Assembly (NCBI GenBank): GCA_029255685.2
Contig: CM055312.2
Span: 8,642,649 to 8,706,648 of the forward strand
Reading direction: 5' to 3'
DNA length: 64,000 nucleotides
Origin: Silene conica
Lineage: Eukaryota > Streptophyta > Magnoliopsida > Caryophyllales > Caryophyllaceae
This document shows, one piece after another, positions 25,519 through 36,348 of this stretch (positions are counted from its first letter, which is position 1; the number at the start of each line of letters is the position of its first letter). Below the pieces are notes generated by a model that saw only the letters and a program-made list of their open reading frames with translations, was not told where the DNA came from and made no database searches. The position numbers and the translations under genes were made by a program.

Positions 25519-25682
25519 ATCTAAAAAACAAAATCAAACACGGACTTCAAATTAAATTAAATAACTAGTTAATGACAGCATTGTAAATTAAGCAAAGCGA
25601 TATTTACAAATGTCATGCACCTCATTCAATGATAGCAACTTAACACGACCTACTTACAAAACACAACGATCATACACAATAC

Positions 25683-25840
25683 AAACTGAACTTGTTACGG
25701 ACTGATCCCATTGCATGGTATGGGACATGAGTCCCACATCAATCAAATGGGGGGTTGATGTGGGGTTTATATATGACAAGGGCTCTACCACCCTTTGAGC
25801 TAGCTTTTCGGGTGGGTTCTCCTTTGTCCTATATCAGAAT
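25683..25840. repeat. LTR-like remnant in the 5'UTR intron
   Basis: The segment has the GTCCCACATC motif, a short TTTATATATGA TATA-like box, and GAGCTAGCTTTTCGGGTGGG then CTCCTTTGTCC. This order is familiar from plant Copia-type LTRs. No partner LTR or clean ends are seen, so it is probably a fragment. Confidence 0.35.
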
Positions 25841-26250
25841 TCCCAGAAGCTAACTAAAGGTCCCAGGTTAATTTTCTTGCGTCATGCGCCTCAATCAGTG
25901 AAAACAATATTAACAACCATGTATTCGTACAACGATAACGATTTTACACAAAACCGACTGAATTCTCAGTAGATAATATCAGAAAATGCTACTCTAATTC
26001 AATGAGGTTCCGCCAATTAGCAAAGAAACCCTAATTAAAGCCCCAAATCAGGCAAATTATGATATTAATGGTGAGTAAACGCACTACACAATAAACATTC
26101 ACAAATCGATTGAACAGCATATGCGATTAAACCCTAATTCATTCAATCAAATCATACAAACAACAATAATTACATCAATTAGCAACATTTTTTCACGAAT
26201 CGTGAAATTAATTAAACGAAAAAAAATTGAGAGAAAAATCGAATGCATAC

Positions 26251-26400
26251 CTGCATTCAGTAAGGAAGTTAGAGTATTGGAAAATGGAAGTAGGATACAG
26301 TTTCGAAGTCGAATGTCAAGTAATGGCGGATCGTTTTATCGGGTTCGAATTTATTTTGACAAAGTACGATTGTATTGAGTTTAATTTTAGAGGCGCGGAA
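26251..26400 (-). other. Predicted 5'UTR exon and promoter-proximal region of the 688-residue protein gene
   Basis: On the minus strand, GAATGCAG|GTATGC gives a donor at 26251/26250 that can pair with the acceptor at 25522-25521 (TTTTTTAG), two bases before the start codon. The upstream end is set only approximately. A TA microsatellite and element A begin about 140 bases farther upstream. Confidence 0.45.
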
Positions 26401-26538
26401 AAAGTTGGGAGGGATTTGTGTTTGTGGAAATGTGGAATGTATATATATATATGTCCCGGTGTTCACTGGCTTTAAGAGGCGGGAAAAGTTGTGCAGTAAT
26501 TAACAATGTCTCCTGACTCTCCTCAATCTAAATGGAGA

Positions 26539-26541
<3 letters not shown>

Positions 26542-26611
<70 letters not shown>
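26542..26611. repeat. (TA)n microsatellite T1
   Basis: Uninterrupted TA tract of about 70 bases left of element A. Confidence 0.95.
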
Positions 26612-26614
<3 letters not shown>

Positions 26615-26997
26615 TTGGGATCCGGTGAGAACCACCTTACAATGAGAACCTTGTGAGAACTCTACCTTACGGACTTTTTTAAAAAAAATTAATAACATAA
26701 TTGGATTCGGCATGACATTTTATAGCTAGAGAACATATTTTTTTGTCTAGAAAATAAATATTAGTGACGGAAATAAAGGTGAGATACGTTTTATTTATTT
26801 GCATGCACCTACTATCTATTTTTTCGTATCTATCATTTTTCCGGCACTAGTATTTATTTTCTAGACCAAGAAATATGTTCTCTGGCCATAAAATTCCATG
26901 CCGAATCCAATTATGTCATTAATTTTTTAAAAAAAACTCCGTAAGGAAGAGTTCTCACCGGTTTTCATTGTAAGGTGGTTCTCACCGGATCCCAACC

Positions 26998-26998
<1 letters not shown>
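26612..26998. mobile_element. TA-flanked TIR element A, foldback type (387 bp)
   Basis: Begins GACTTGGGATCCGGTGAGAA and ends TTCTCACCGGATCCCAACCC. The arms are inverted for about 165 bp each (for example ATTCGGCATGACATTTTATA versus ATAAAATTCCATGCCGAAT). Subterminal GAGAACC is iterated three times on the left. No coding capacity. Confidence 0.85.

Positions 26999-27057
<59 letters not shown>
26999..27057. repeat. (TA)n microsatellite T2
   Basis: TA tract of about 58 bases between elements A and B. Confidence 0.95.
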
Positions 27058-27060
<3 letters not shown>

Positions 27061-28575
27061 TCAAGATCCGGTGAGAACGATCATTCGGTGCATACGGTGA
27101 GAACGCATATCTACCATTAGAATAGAGTAATATCAACGATCAGGATTAAATTTAAAATAAGCTTTAGTTAAACGCAATCCACTCTCCCTCCCATGTTATA
27201 CTATAACACCTGCCACATGCCACCGAAAACCCGTCGCCGGAGATCCGGCAAAACTCAGGTCCGAACATATCGTTATCCTCGTCTTTATGGTCGTCGGAGC
27301 TCCGACCAAGGCGACAATCATCGTCAATCCTTGCGTGATCCTCCATATCAGCATGCCACCGACTCCGGCACACCATTGATAACAATTCTGGCAGAGGATC
27401 GTACTTTCCGGAGCGGAATTTCCTCAAAGTTGCTGGTAGCCCCCGGTCTACATTTGGTTGACGAGGTTGTAACATCTATCGATGGTTGGTTGACGTTTTG
27501 ATACTCAGTGATGAAAACAAGCTAGGCTCTAGTAACGAGTTCATCGTGTTAGCATATTGGGCATAGAATATGGAGACGTGTGTTCGAGCCAGTACTAATT
27601 TGTCCAATAGGTGTACTAAATATTCATTTTATGCATTTACCAATGTATTACGTACACAATGGTTTCAAAAGTCACAAAAACTATGAAAAATCAATCTATA
27701 GATACAGACATACAGTAGAAGTTTAGTTGTTACGTTAAATTATACTTCGTAGTACTAGTAGCTACGTTAAATATATTTTAATTTAAATTATAGTAGTATA
27801 ATTCTAATTTACTTTCTCCGTTAAAAAAGACGTATATGTATGGTTATAAAATGTACTAAGAAATTAATATAAAAAAAACTTTTATAGCTGTCCAGAATTG
27901 GTAAAAGAAATGTATCTACTCCGTCAAAAAATATATCTATGATTATGTAAAAAAGTGTATCTAGCGCGTCAAAAAATGTATCTAAAATTATGTAAAAAAA
28001 TGTATCTACCTCGTCAAAAAGTGTATCTAGCGCGTCAAAAAATGTATCTAGCGCGTCAAAAAATGTATCTAGGATTATGTAAAAAATGTAAAAAAAAATG
28101 TATCTACTTCGTCAAAAAATGTATCTAGGTTTACTAAAAAAGTAAAAAAAATGTATCTACTACTTCAAAAAAATGTATCTAGGTTTATGTAAAAAAAGTA
28201 AAAAAAAATGTATCTACCCCTTCAAAAAATGTATCTAGGTTTATGTAAAAAAAGTAAAAAAAAAAAAAAATGTATCTACTCCGTCAAAAAATGTATCTAG
28301 GTTTATGTAAAAAAGTAAAAAAAAAATGTATCTACTCCGTCAAAAAAATGTATATAGGTTTACGTAAAAAGGTAAAAAAAAAAAAAAGTATTTACTCCGT
28401 AAAAAAATGTATCTAATTTTATGTAAAAAGGTAAAAACAAAAATTATCTACTCCGTCAAAAAATCTATCTAGAATGTGGGTTGTGGGTATTTTTTAACCG
28501 TTAATTGTGTTTTAATCCAACGGACGTGACTCGTTCTCACCGTATGCACCGTATAATCGCTCACCCGATCCTAAA

Positions 28576-28577
<2 letters not shown>
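27058..28577. mobile_element. TA-flanked TIR element B (1.52 kb)
   Basis: Begins GAGTCAAGATCCGGTGAG and ends CTCACCCGATCCTAAATC. Inverted ends share CGGTGCATACGGTGAGAACG over about 50 bp. A GC-richer segment (27,190-27,480) near the left end may be captured DNA. The right half is a tandem array of TGTATCTACTCCGTCAAAAA-type units. No transposase. Confidence 0.8.
27841..28480. repeat. Minisatellite inside element B
   Basis: Irregular tandem units built from TGTATCTAC(TC)CGTCAAAAA and TGTATCTAGGTTTATGTAAA followed by A-rich spacers, roughly 50-60 bp per compound unit, about ten copies. Confidence 0.85.

Positions 28578-28617
<40 letters not shown>
28578..28617. repeat. (TA)n microsatellite T3
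   Basis: TA tract of 40 bases between elements B and C. Confidence 0.95.
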
Positions 28618-28622
<5 letters not shown>

Positions 28623-30185
28623 TGAATCACGTGAGGCACCCCTCTTAGGGTGAGGCCGCTGGACCTATCCTAGCCGTTGCATCTAAAAACTACAGACGCA
28701 CAAGATGATTACACGTGTCCTCTACATCCCAATTTAACAAAAATATTTCTCCTTAAGCTCAATAATTCCCCTATTCAATCTATACTCATCACCTTCTCTC
28801 TCTTCAACCTGTCTTCATCTTCAACTCCGTTTTCGTCATTCGCTCACATTCGATCGCCATTTTATTACTTAATATTTCTTTTCTTTTAGGATCTAGGTAA
28901 TTTAGATCACCTAATTTTCATTTTGATTCATCTCGATTTTATTCCACATCCATAATACTAGTTTTCATTATAAGGGGTATTGAATCGTGCAACCGGAGGA
29001 TTGAATTTTGTGGCGAAAGTATACGACATTGCCGGTTGTATCAAGTTTTTGGAGTCATATTATTTGATTTTGGTTACTAAACGTAGGCAAATTGGATGCA
29101 TTTGATTTTGGTTACTAAATGTCATTAGCTTGTGTTTCAATTTTTATGTTCTGTTGGTATAGTCATTGTGGCATTTCTAGTTATTTACTTGGGAAGGGTT
29201 GGAAGTATAATCTTGGTTGTATAGCTTGAGTGAGATTGTGAGAGAACCTATGTAACTTCGACTCTTCGGATTAGCTTGCAAGCGTGAAACTGTGAAACTA
29301 GATGCTTAACTTGTGAAACTAGAAGCTTATTCTGTGAAACTAGAAGCTTAACTTGTGAAACTAGATGCTTAAGATGTGAAACTGTAAGCAAATATTGTGA
29401 AACTGTGAAACTGTGAAACTAGAAGCTTAATTTGTGAAACTAGTGAAACTGTGAAACTAGATGCTTAACTTGTGAAACTAGAAGCTTATTCTGTGAAACT
29501 AGAAGCTTAACTTGTGAAACTAGATGCTTAAGATATGAAACTGTAAGCAAATATTGTGAAACTGTGAAACTGTGAAACTAGATGCTTAACTTGTGAAACT
29601 AGAAGCTTATTCTGTGAAACTAGAAGCTTAACTTGTGAAACTAGATGCTTAAGATGTGAAACTGTAAGCAAATATTGTGAAACTGTGAAACTGTGAAACT
29701 AGAAGCTTAATTTGTGAAACTAGATGCTTAACTTGTGAAACTGGAAGCAAATATTGTGAAACTGTGAAACTGTGAAACTAGATGCTTAACTTGTGAAACT
29801 AGAAGCTTATTCTGTGAAACTAGAAGCTTAACTTGTGAAACTAGATGCTTAAGATATGAAACTGTAAGCAAATATTGTGAAACTGTGAAACTGTGAAACT
29901 AGATGCTTAACTTGTGAAACTAGAAGCTTATTTTGTGAAAATAGAAGCTTAACTTGTGAAACTAGATGCTTAACTTGTGAAACTGGAAGCAAATATTGTG
30001 AAACTGTGAAACTGTGAAACTAGAAGCTTAACTTGTGAAGACCCCAAATTTTTCAGCCCAAACATTGAATAATGGAGTGTTAAGTCGGCCCAACAGCTTG
30101 AGGGTGAGTGAATTTGGCCCAAACAGCTTGGGGATGCGTGAGGTCCGGCGGCCTCACCGTAATAGGCGGCCTCACGTGATCCGGC

Positions 30186-30188
<3 letters not shown>
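28618..30188. mobile_element. TA-flanked TIR element C (1.57 kb)
   Basis: Begins GAAATTGAATCACGTGAGGC and ends GCCTCACGTGATCCGGCCTC. The subterminal word here is GAGGCCGC. A pyrimidine-rich, leader-like segment (28,780-28,900) is followed by a large minisatellite. No transposase. Confidence 0.8.
29281..30040. repeat. Higher-order minisatellite inside element C
   Basis: About 40 units of roughly 20 bp, each with TGTGAAACTAG plus AAGCTTA/ATGCTTA or TGTGAAACTGTAAGCAAATA. Variants recur in fixed order, giving a higher-order repeat of roughly 120-200 bp with about five cycles. Confidence 0.9.

Positions 30189-30280
<92 letters not shown>
30189..30280. repeat. (TA)n microsatellite T4
   Basis: TA tract of 92 bases, the longest in the window, between elements C and D. 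Confidence 0.95.
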
Positions 30281-30283
<3 letters not shown>

Positions 30284-31316
30284 GCGGGATCCGGTGAGTC
30301 CACCTAAATATTTGAGTCCATGAGTCCATTTAGAGTATCACTAGTTGTATTAAAAAATATCACGTTTTTTTACACTACAATATCACAATGTCACAACCTT
30401 TTCAATACAATATCAAAGGAAACAATATCACACACAATATAAAACAATATCACGAAATTTTTTCCAATACTTTTTTTCCTGAAATTTTTTTTTTCAAGAT
30501 TTTTTTGTTCAATTTTTTTTCTCGATTTTTTTTTCTCGATTTTTTTTTCAATTTTTTTTTTGTGATATTATTTTGAAGAACCGGTGATATTGTATTGAGT
30601 AATTTGTGAAATTGTAATGAAAAAAAATCGAAAAAAAACGCCTTTTGTTAAACAATATCACGCACTATATTAAACAATATCACGAAATTTTTTTCCCGGA
30701 AATATTTTTTTCAAATTTTTTTTCAATTTTTTCTCCCGAATTTTTTTTCCGAAATATTTTTTTCTCGATTTTTTTTTGTGATATTATTTTGAAGAACCGG
30801 TGATATTGTATTGAGTAACTTTGTGATATTGTAATGAAAAAATTTCGAGAAAAAACGCCTTTTGTTAAACAATATCACACAAAATATTAAACAATATCAC
30901 GAAATTTTTTCAAGAACTTTTTTGCCCGGAAATATTTTTTTCAATTTTTTCTCTCGAATTTTTTTTCCGAAATATTTTTTTCTCGATATTATTTTAAAGA
31001 ACCGGTGATATTGTATAGAGTAACTTATGATATTGTAATGAAAAAAAAATTCGAGAAAAAACGCCATTTTATTAAAAAAAAAACATGTTTGTTTTAAAAA
31101 AAAGTGCATACTGAAAAAGGGAATTTTTTTAATAAAGAAAATGTCATTTTAAAAGAAAAGGCAAAAAAAAGAAAAAAAAAGTAATATTGAAAAAGAAAAA
31201 ACAAAAAAAGGAAAAAAATTTGATATTGAAAACACGTGATACTTTTTTATACAACTTATGATATCATTGTTAGACTCATGGACTCAAATATTTAGGGTGG
31301 ACTCATGTGATCCCAA

Positions 31317-31319
<3 letters not shown>
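30281..31319. mobile_element. TA-flanked TIR element D (1.04 kb)
   Basis: Begins GAGGCGGGATCCGGTGAGTC and ends GACTCATGTGATCCCAACTC. The subterminal word GAGTCCA is iterated three times. Inverted similarity continues to about 110 bp. The interior is three tandem copies of a 200-220 bp block containing AACAATATCAC and GAAGAACCGGTGATATTG. No transposase. Confidence 0.82.
30420..31070. repeat. Tandem repeat inside element D, three copies
   Basis: Blocks beginning AACAATATCACGAAATTTTT at about 30,441, 30,672 and 30,890, each with T-rich CCCGGAAATATTTTTTTC stretches and ending in GAAAAAACGCCTTTTGTT-type sequence. Confidence 0.85.
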
Positions 31320-31399
<80 letters not shown>

Positions 31400-31403
31400 T
31401 ATA
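31320..31403. repeat. (TA)n microsatellite T5
   Basis: TA tract of about 78 bases plus a GATATA interruption, between elements D and E. Confidence 0.95.
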
Positions 31404-33031
31404 GATTCGGGATCCGGTGAGAACCACTAGTATAATGAGAACCGTGAGAACCACTCACAACCCTTAGATCTAATAATACACGGAAGGTTGAAATTAATTC
31501 AACCAAAATCTTGCGCATTGACTCCTCCCAAGTCCCAACCTTCCAACCTAATTCATTTTCACAGAACTCTTTCTTTCTCATCATTCTTTATCTCTTTTCG
31601 ACTATCTTCAACTTCTTCACCATGATCGATCCGACTATCAACTTAACGATCGATCGTGACATGCTCGACGATCAAACTCTCAGACGATAAATCGATCAAT
31701 GGACCATGTTAATCTGAGGTAAAGTTTCTAAATTTATAATTATTTTATATGAAATTAGAGCTTACATTTTTAATTCTTTTTAACTTCTTTATTAATCGAT
31801 TCAATTAGTTGAATTTATGGTGATTAGTTTTTCGACTTGTATTCGGAATTGATGAGTTATGCTTGTGAAAATTAGGGTTTCGTGAATTAATTGGGGAAAC
31901 CGAAATTCGGGTTATGATTTGCGATTTTTTTGGAACTGATGAAACTTCGATTTATGATAAGGTTTGCATAGACTCTCGATATATTTGGGAATTTCCGTAA
32001 AATTTTACTCTTATAATTTACTCCATGTTCACCCAAATAAAATTTCATCAATTCATATTCCTAGGTATTGAAAATTTTATCAAATACAGAGTACATGTTA
32101 CCTTGTGCCTCCTTTGTATATAAAAGCACCGCTAGAAAATCCATTACTTTGCCTGCGGTTTTACAAAGTCATTGTATAAGAAACTATTAAGAAATGATTT
32201 ATAATAATAAGAAAACTTCATTATAAAAGAATGTTGTGATTTCAAAATCTTGTCTACCTTCTCAAATGAGCAACATATTCTTGGCGCGTCATAATCTTCA
32301 TATCCTCAATTTCGTCTTTGTAATTTTCTATCTGGTAAATTCAAGTTTAGAACACAAAAAAATTTCGTTAGGTTAACTTAATGAGAATTCTATCGATAAA
32401 TGGGATAATACCAGTCCATTACACAATTAGAACTTGCAGCGCTGATAACTTGTAACCCTTTCAATTTAAAAAGCACTCTAAAAATGACACTATTCCGACA
32501 AAGTTATTTAACATACCGGGCAATTATTAGTGTGAGTTTGAAGTCCCCAATAATTGATATGGCATGTCTTCTTCACATTCAACTTTTTCTACTACTTAGA
32601 TAACTTTAGTTGCACGTTGTCATGGTCTTTCATTAATGATATTAATCTCCTAGGTTACATATTTAACTTGAAGATATGCACAGCTTCCTCACTTTTATTC
32701 ACAGAGAAATTTTTACTGTTATATTTTGTGTATGTAGTGGTTATTTTCGTGCATCTACTGAATGGTTTTATGCACCTAAGCTCATTTCTAAATACTTTTT
32801 TGCGCCTCAGTTATTTGTGTATCTTTTATAGTCATTTAAATCATGAATTTAGGGACTTAATTCCATGAATTAAATAGTCTTTACAATCGTGAAAGAATTA
32901 TTTATGTGCATCTAATTCCTGTTTAGGCGCAACAAATTACGATTTGAGTATCTTTGCTGAAAGTTGGCTACTCTCATTATGCTCTTTTCTACTTAATTTC
33001 ACGTGTATATTTACGTTTTACTTATTTTGAA

Positions 33032-33099
33032 AGTCAATTAGCTCAAATGGAAGAGCATTGTGCAATGCACAAGATGTGGGTTCGACTCCCGTATTGGCT
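33032..33099 (+). ncRNA. tRNA-like sequence 1 in element E
   Basis: Acceptor arms AGTCAAT / ATTGGCT pair in all seven positions (with two G-U type pairs). The D-arm is GCTC...GAGC and the B-box GGTTCGACTCC is intact. The anticodon arm is imperfect and T33 is missing, so a functional tRNA is unlikely. Box A TAGCTCAAATGG and box B could form a Pol III promoter. Confidence 0.45.
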
Positions 33100-33395
33100 A
33101 TAAATTACCGAATCTCTTTTACTCTATGAATAAAAAAGTGTAATTGATAATTCCATTTAATTCAAGCATGACATGTATGGAAATATTATCTGTATATATG
33201 CTAGTCTTTGAAATGCTTGTATTGAACGTCTGGTAATTACAAAGCTATTACACATTCTCATTGTCGTTGTTTCTTCTCGCTTGAGTCTGATCATGGTCTA
33301 CGCGACAATGCCCGAATATGATGATAGCCTCCCAAATAATTGTGTTTTATTGCTTGCATCATAACACGAACCTATCATGGAGTTTGCAATTTAAT

Positions 33396-33467
33396 AGGCT
33401 ATATGGGACTTGAACCTATACCTTTGTGCAAAATTTGCACATTGCTCTACCATTGAGCTAATAGCCT
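33396..33467 (-). ncRNA. tRNA-like sequence 2 in element E, opposite orientation
   Basis: On the minus strand, acceptor arms AGGCTAT / ATAGCCT pair perfectly, the D-arm is GCTC...GAGC and the T-loop region reads GGTTCAAGTCC. It is homologous to copy 1 yet differs in both strands of the acceptor stem, keeping pairing. The anticodon arm is an abnormal long stem (TGTGCAA-ATT-TTGCACA). Confidence 0.45.
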
Positions 33468-33589
33468 TTAGAATACGCTAAAGAAATACGAGTATGAAAT
33501 AATGAGGGTATCATATAATTATGACTGTCACTAAAATGTTTCTCAGATATTAGTAATATATGTAATAGATACACTGATAAAATGCCTTG

Positions 33590-34690
33590 AAAGGCACCTA
33601 CATTAGATCTTCTTCACAGTCATTTCCTTTATTTCATGCATATAGAATCTTATTTTATACACATAGAATTTTAAATCATGCACATAAAACTTTATTCCAT
33701 GCACATAAAATTAATATTAATGTCCTTAACCGATGCACTGATATATATATTTTAATGCACATAAAACCTTATTTCATGCATTTAGAACCCTATTTAATGC
33801 ACATAAAACCTTATTTCATGCACATACAATTAAAATTAACGTCCTTTTTAAAAAAAAAAAATAGTATCATAATATAACCAACTGATGCATAATTGTCAAT
33901 CATGTAAAGTGGACACAATTGAATGAAAATTCATGATACAGAAATATATAGGTCTAACACTACACCAAAGAAAGAGTAGCAGAAGAGTAAAAGAGAAAAA
34001 ACCTGGTGGGAATTCATCTAAATGAATGCTCATGTTTGTTATACCATATTAACAAAAATCCACTTAACACTCATCTCCCTTATTTCATGTACATAAACTT
34101 TATTTCATGCATAAAAAACTTTATTTCATGCACATATAATCTTATTTCATATCCATATAAAATTAGCGTCCTTGACCACATTTAACACTTATTTCATGCA
34201 GATATAACCTTATTTCTTGCACATATAATCCTATCTCATGCCCATTTAACACTTATTTCATGCACATATGATTATTTCATGCACATATAAAATTAACGTC
34301 CTTGACCAACAGTAATTAGTATCAAAATATAACCAACTGATGCAACTGAAGAACTTTTTAATGCACATATAACCTTATTTCATGCACATATTATTTTATT
34401 TCATGCATATGATTATTTCATGCACATATAAAATTAACGTCCTTGACCAACAGTAATTAGTATCAAAATATAACCAATTGATGCAACTGAAAAACTTTTT
34501 AATGCACATATAACCTTATTTCATGCACATATAATTTTATTTCATGCATATTTAACACTTATTTCATGCAGATATAATCTTATTTCATGCACATATAATC
34601 TTATTTCATGCCAATCTAACACTTATTTCATAAACATAGAACCTTAGTTCATGCACATAGAACGTTATCAGATACCATAAATAAGACAAA
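33590..34690. repeat. Tandem repeats inside element E
   Basis: Units of about 21-22 bp (ATGCACATATAACCTTATTTC type) in two clusters, 33,625-33,840 and 34,070-34,690, with a longer duplicated module carrying AATTAACGTCCTTGACCAAC at about 34,289 and 34,432. Confidence 0.85.
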
Positions 34691-36157
34691 GGATTTGTAT
34701 GCACCGAAGTTTTAATGGAGGGCTATATCGCCTAAACACCTCACCTATATCATTCCCTTATACCCAAGAATAATAAATAATATACGAGTATGAAATAAGA
34801 ATTTAGATCAAACTTAATTTGATAACCTGAATTATTATACAACATAAAGAAACTGAAACAAATAATACGTCTAGCTTGCAACTTTTAGAAGACATTGGTT
34901 AACAAAGTGTGTACTTGTTTGTGAACTAAAAAGGAAAAATATCCCTACTAATAGAGCAATAGGTACCAATATACCATTGACCTCATAACATTAAACATCC
35001 CTGGATCTCATTATGACAAGCAAATAGCACACAGAATAACCAATTTTCTAGGTCGCGAATAATCCATCAAATATTTGCAATGGCCATAACCACTAGGAAA
35101 TAATCAAGAAACCAGGAGGTTTGTCAGATAGTATAAGAATCATATACTTCAATCCTAGCCCAGTGTTCATAACAATCATAACAATTCTAAAGCTTTGTTT
35201 GTGTGAGATATCTATAGCGAAAGAACTCATTAGTTATCTGCTTTCTTTGGCGAGGATCCGTTGTGAGAAGGTACATTATAATACCAACCTGAAATACAAC
35301 ATCAATATCGAGATAAAAAAAAGATGAGTAAATACAAACATCAACTCACTTACCAAAAGTTTACCCTAATAGCCATCCCTCAAATAGCAACCTGATACCA
35401 GACTTAGTTAGAACAAATAAACATACTTTGATTACTAGTGCACACTTTGTTAACAAATTAAAGAATACATCCAACAACCTTAATTATTGCTGAAGTAGGA
35501 CTAAAACCAAAATTTCACATAGGTTGAACAATAAGACTACGAACACATAGAATTTGACATATAACAACAATGAATTAACTTAATTAGGGAAACTTCTTGA
35601 AAATCAATCCCTAATTTTATGATTTTCAACCAATTTACGTAATTTATCAACTTCCTCGACCGTAATTTCTCTGTTTCAAAATCTAATTCACGGAAACCTA
35701 ATTTCATAAACATAATTCATCATTACAACTTTACGACATTAATCAAGGCATAAATTTAACTAATCTAATAAAAAAATCAAAGATAAAAAGATATAAACTC
35801 TAATTTCGCAAAAATTAATCATCAATATTGAAAGTTCACCTAGTCGAATTACCAAAATCCATTGCTAGAGGAAGCGTGGAAGATTTTGTTTGTCGAAGAG
35901 TTTGATCGGAATGTTTATGACGGTCGAGAAAGAAGAGCTTGAATGCATTGTTGGATTTAATAGAAGACAGAGGAAAAAAGATGAGAGAGAAAGGAAATTT
36001 TGAAAAATGAATCAATGATGGTGCGACGGTTACAAATTAGAATAGGCACAATCACTCTTCATCTGACCGTTAATTACAATTTGATCCAAGGGTTGTGAAT
36101 GGTTGTGAATGGTTCTCATGGTTCTCATTATCCTAGTGGTTCTCATATGATCCCGAA

Positions 36158-36159
<2 letters not shown>

Positions 36160-36190
<31 letters not shown>
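36160..36190. repeat. (TA)n microsatellite T6
   Basis: TA tract of about 30 bases. It is both the right flank of element E and the 5'-terminal tract of the Helitron. Confidence 0.9.
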
Positions 36191-36192
<2 letters not shown>

Positions 36193-36348
36193 ATATAAAA
36201 AGCTAGATTGAATAATATTAGAATTATATGTGGCGCATTATATTGACATACTAGAATAACACGTGGCGCACTACATTAAAATGGTAGATTTTTTTTATTA
36301 AAAAAATGTGAAAATAGAAAATGAAAAGACAAAGTACATAAAAACCCT

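Larger units (their letters stand above)
31404..36159. mobile_element. TA-flanked long-TIR element E (4.76 kb)
   Basis: Begins GATTCGGGATCCGGTGAGAA and ends TTCTCATATGATCCCGAATC. The word GAGAACC is iterated three times. Diverged inverted arms extend at least 500 bp (GTTATGCTTGTGAAAATTAG at 31,857 against its counterpart near 35,710). Both arms carry CT-rich leader-like sequence. The centre holds two oppositely oriented tRNA-like sequences and TTATTTCATGCACATA tandem repeats. No transposase ORF is visible. Confidence 0.8.

Noticed and set aside
27841..30040. CRISPR-like regular repeats
   Set aside because: Repeats are contiguous or share degenerate spacers and lie in plant transposable elements; no unique spacers or cas genes.
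26528..31584. ORFs with long Tyr-Ile runs across the TA tracts (for example 26528-26713, 26927-27136, 29970-30329, 31303-31584)
   Set aside because: They are translations of (TA)n microsatellites with a few codons of element ends; not genes.
31620..31690. Short ORF starting ATGATCGATCCG in the left arm of element E
   Set aside because: Only 22 codons in a leader-like arm; no support for coding.
33032..33467. Functional nuclear tRNA genes
   Set aside because: Acceptor stems and boxes look good, but the anticodon arms are abnormal and T33 is missing, so they are recorded as tRNA-like only.
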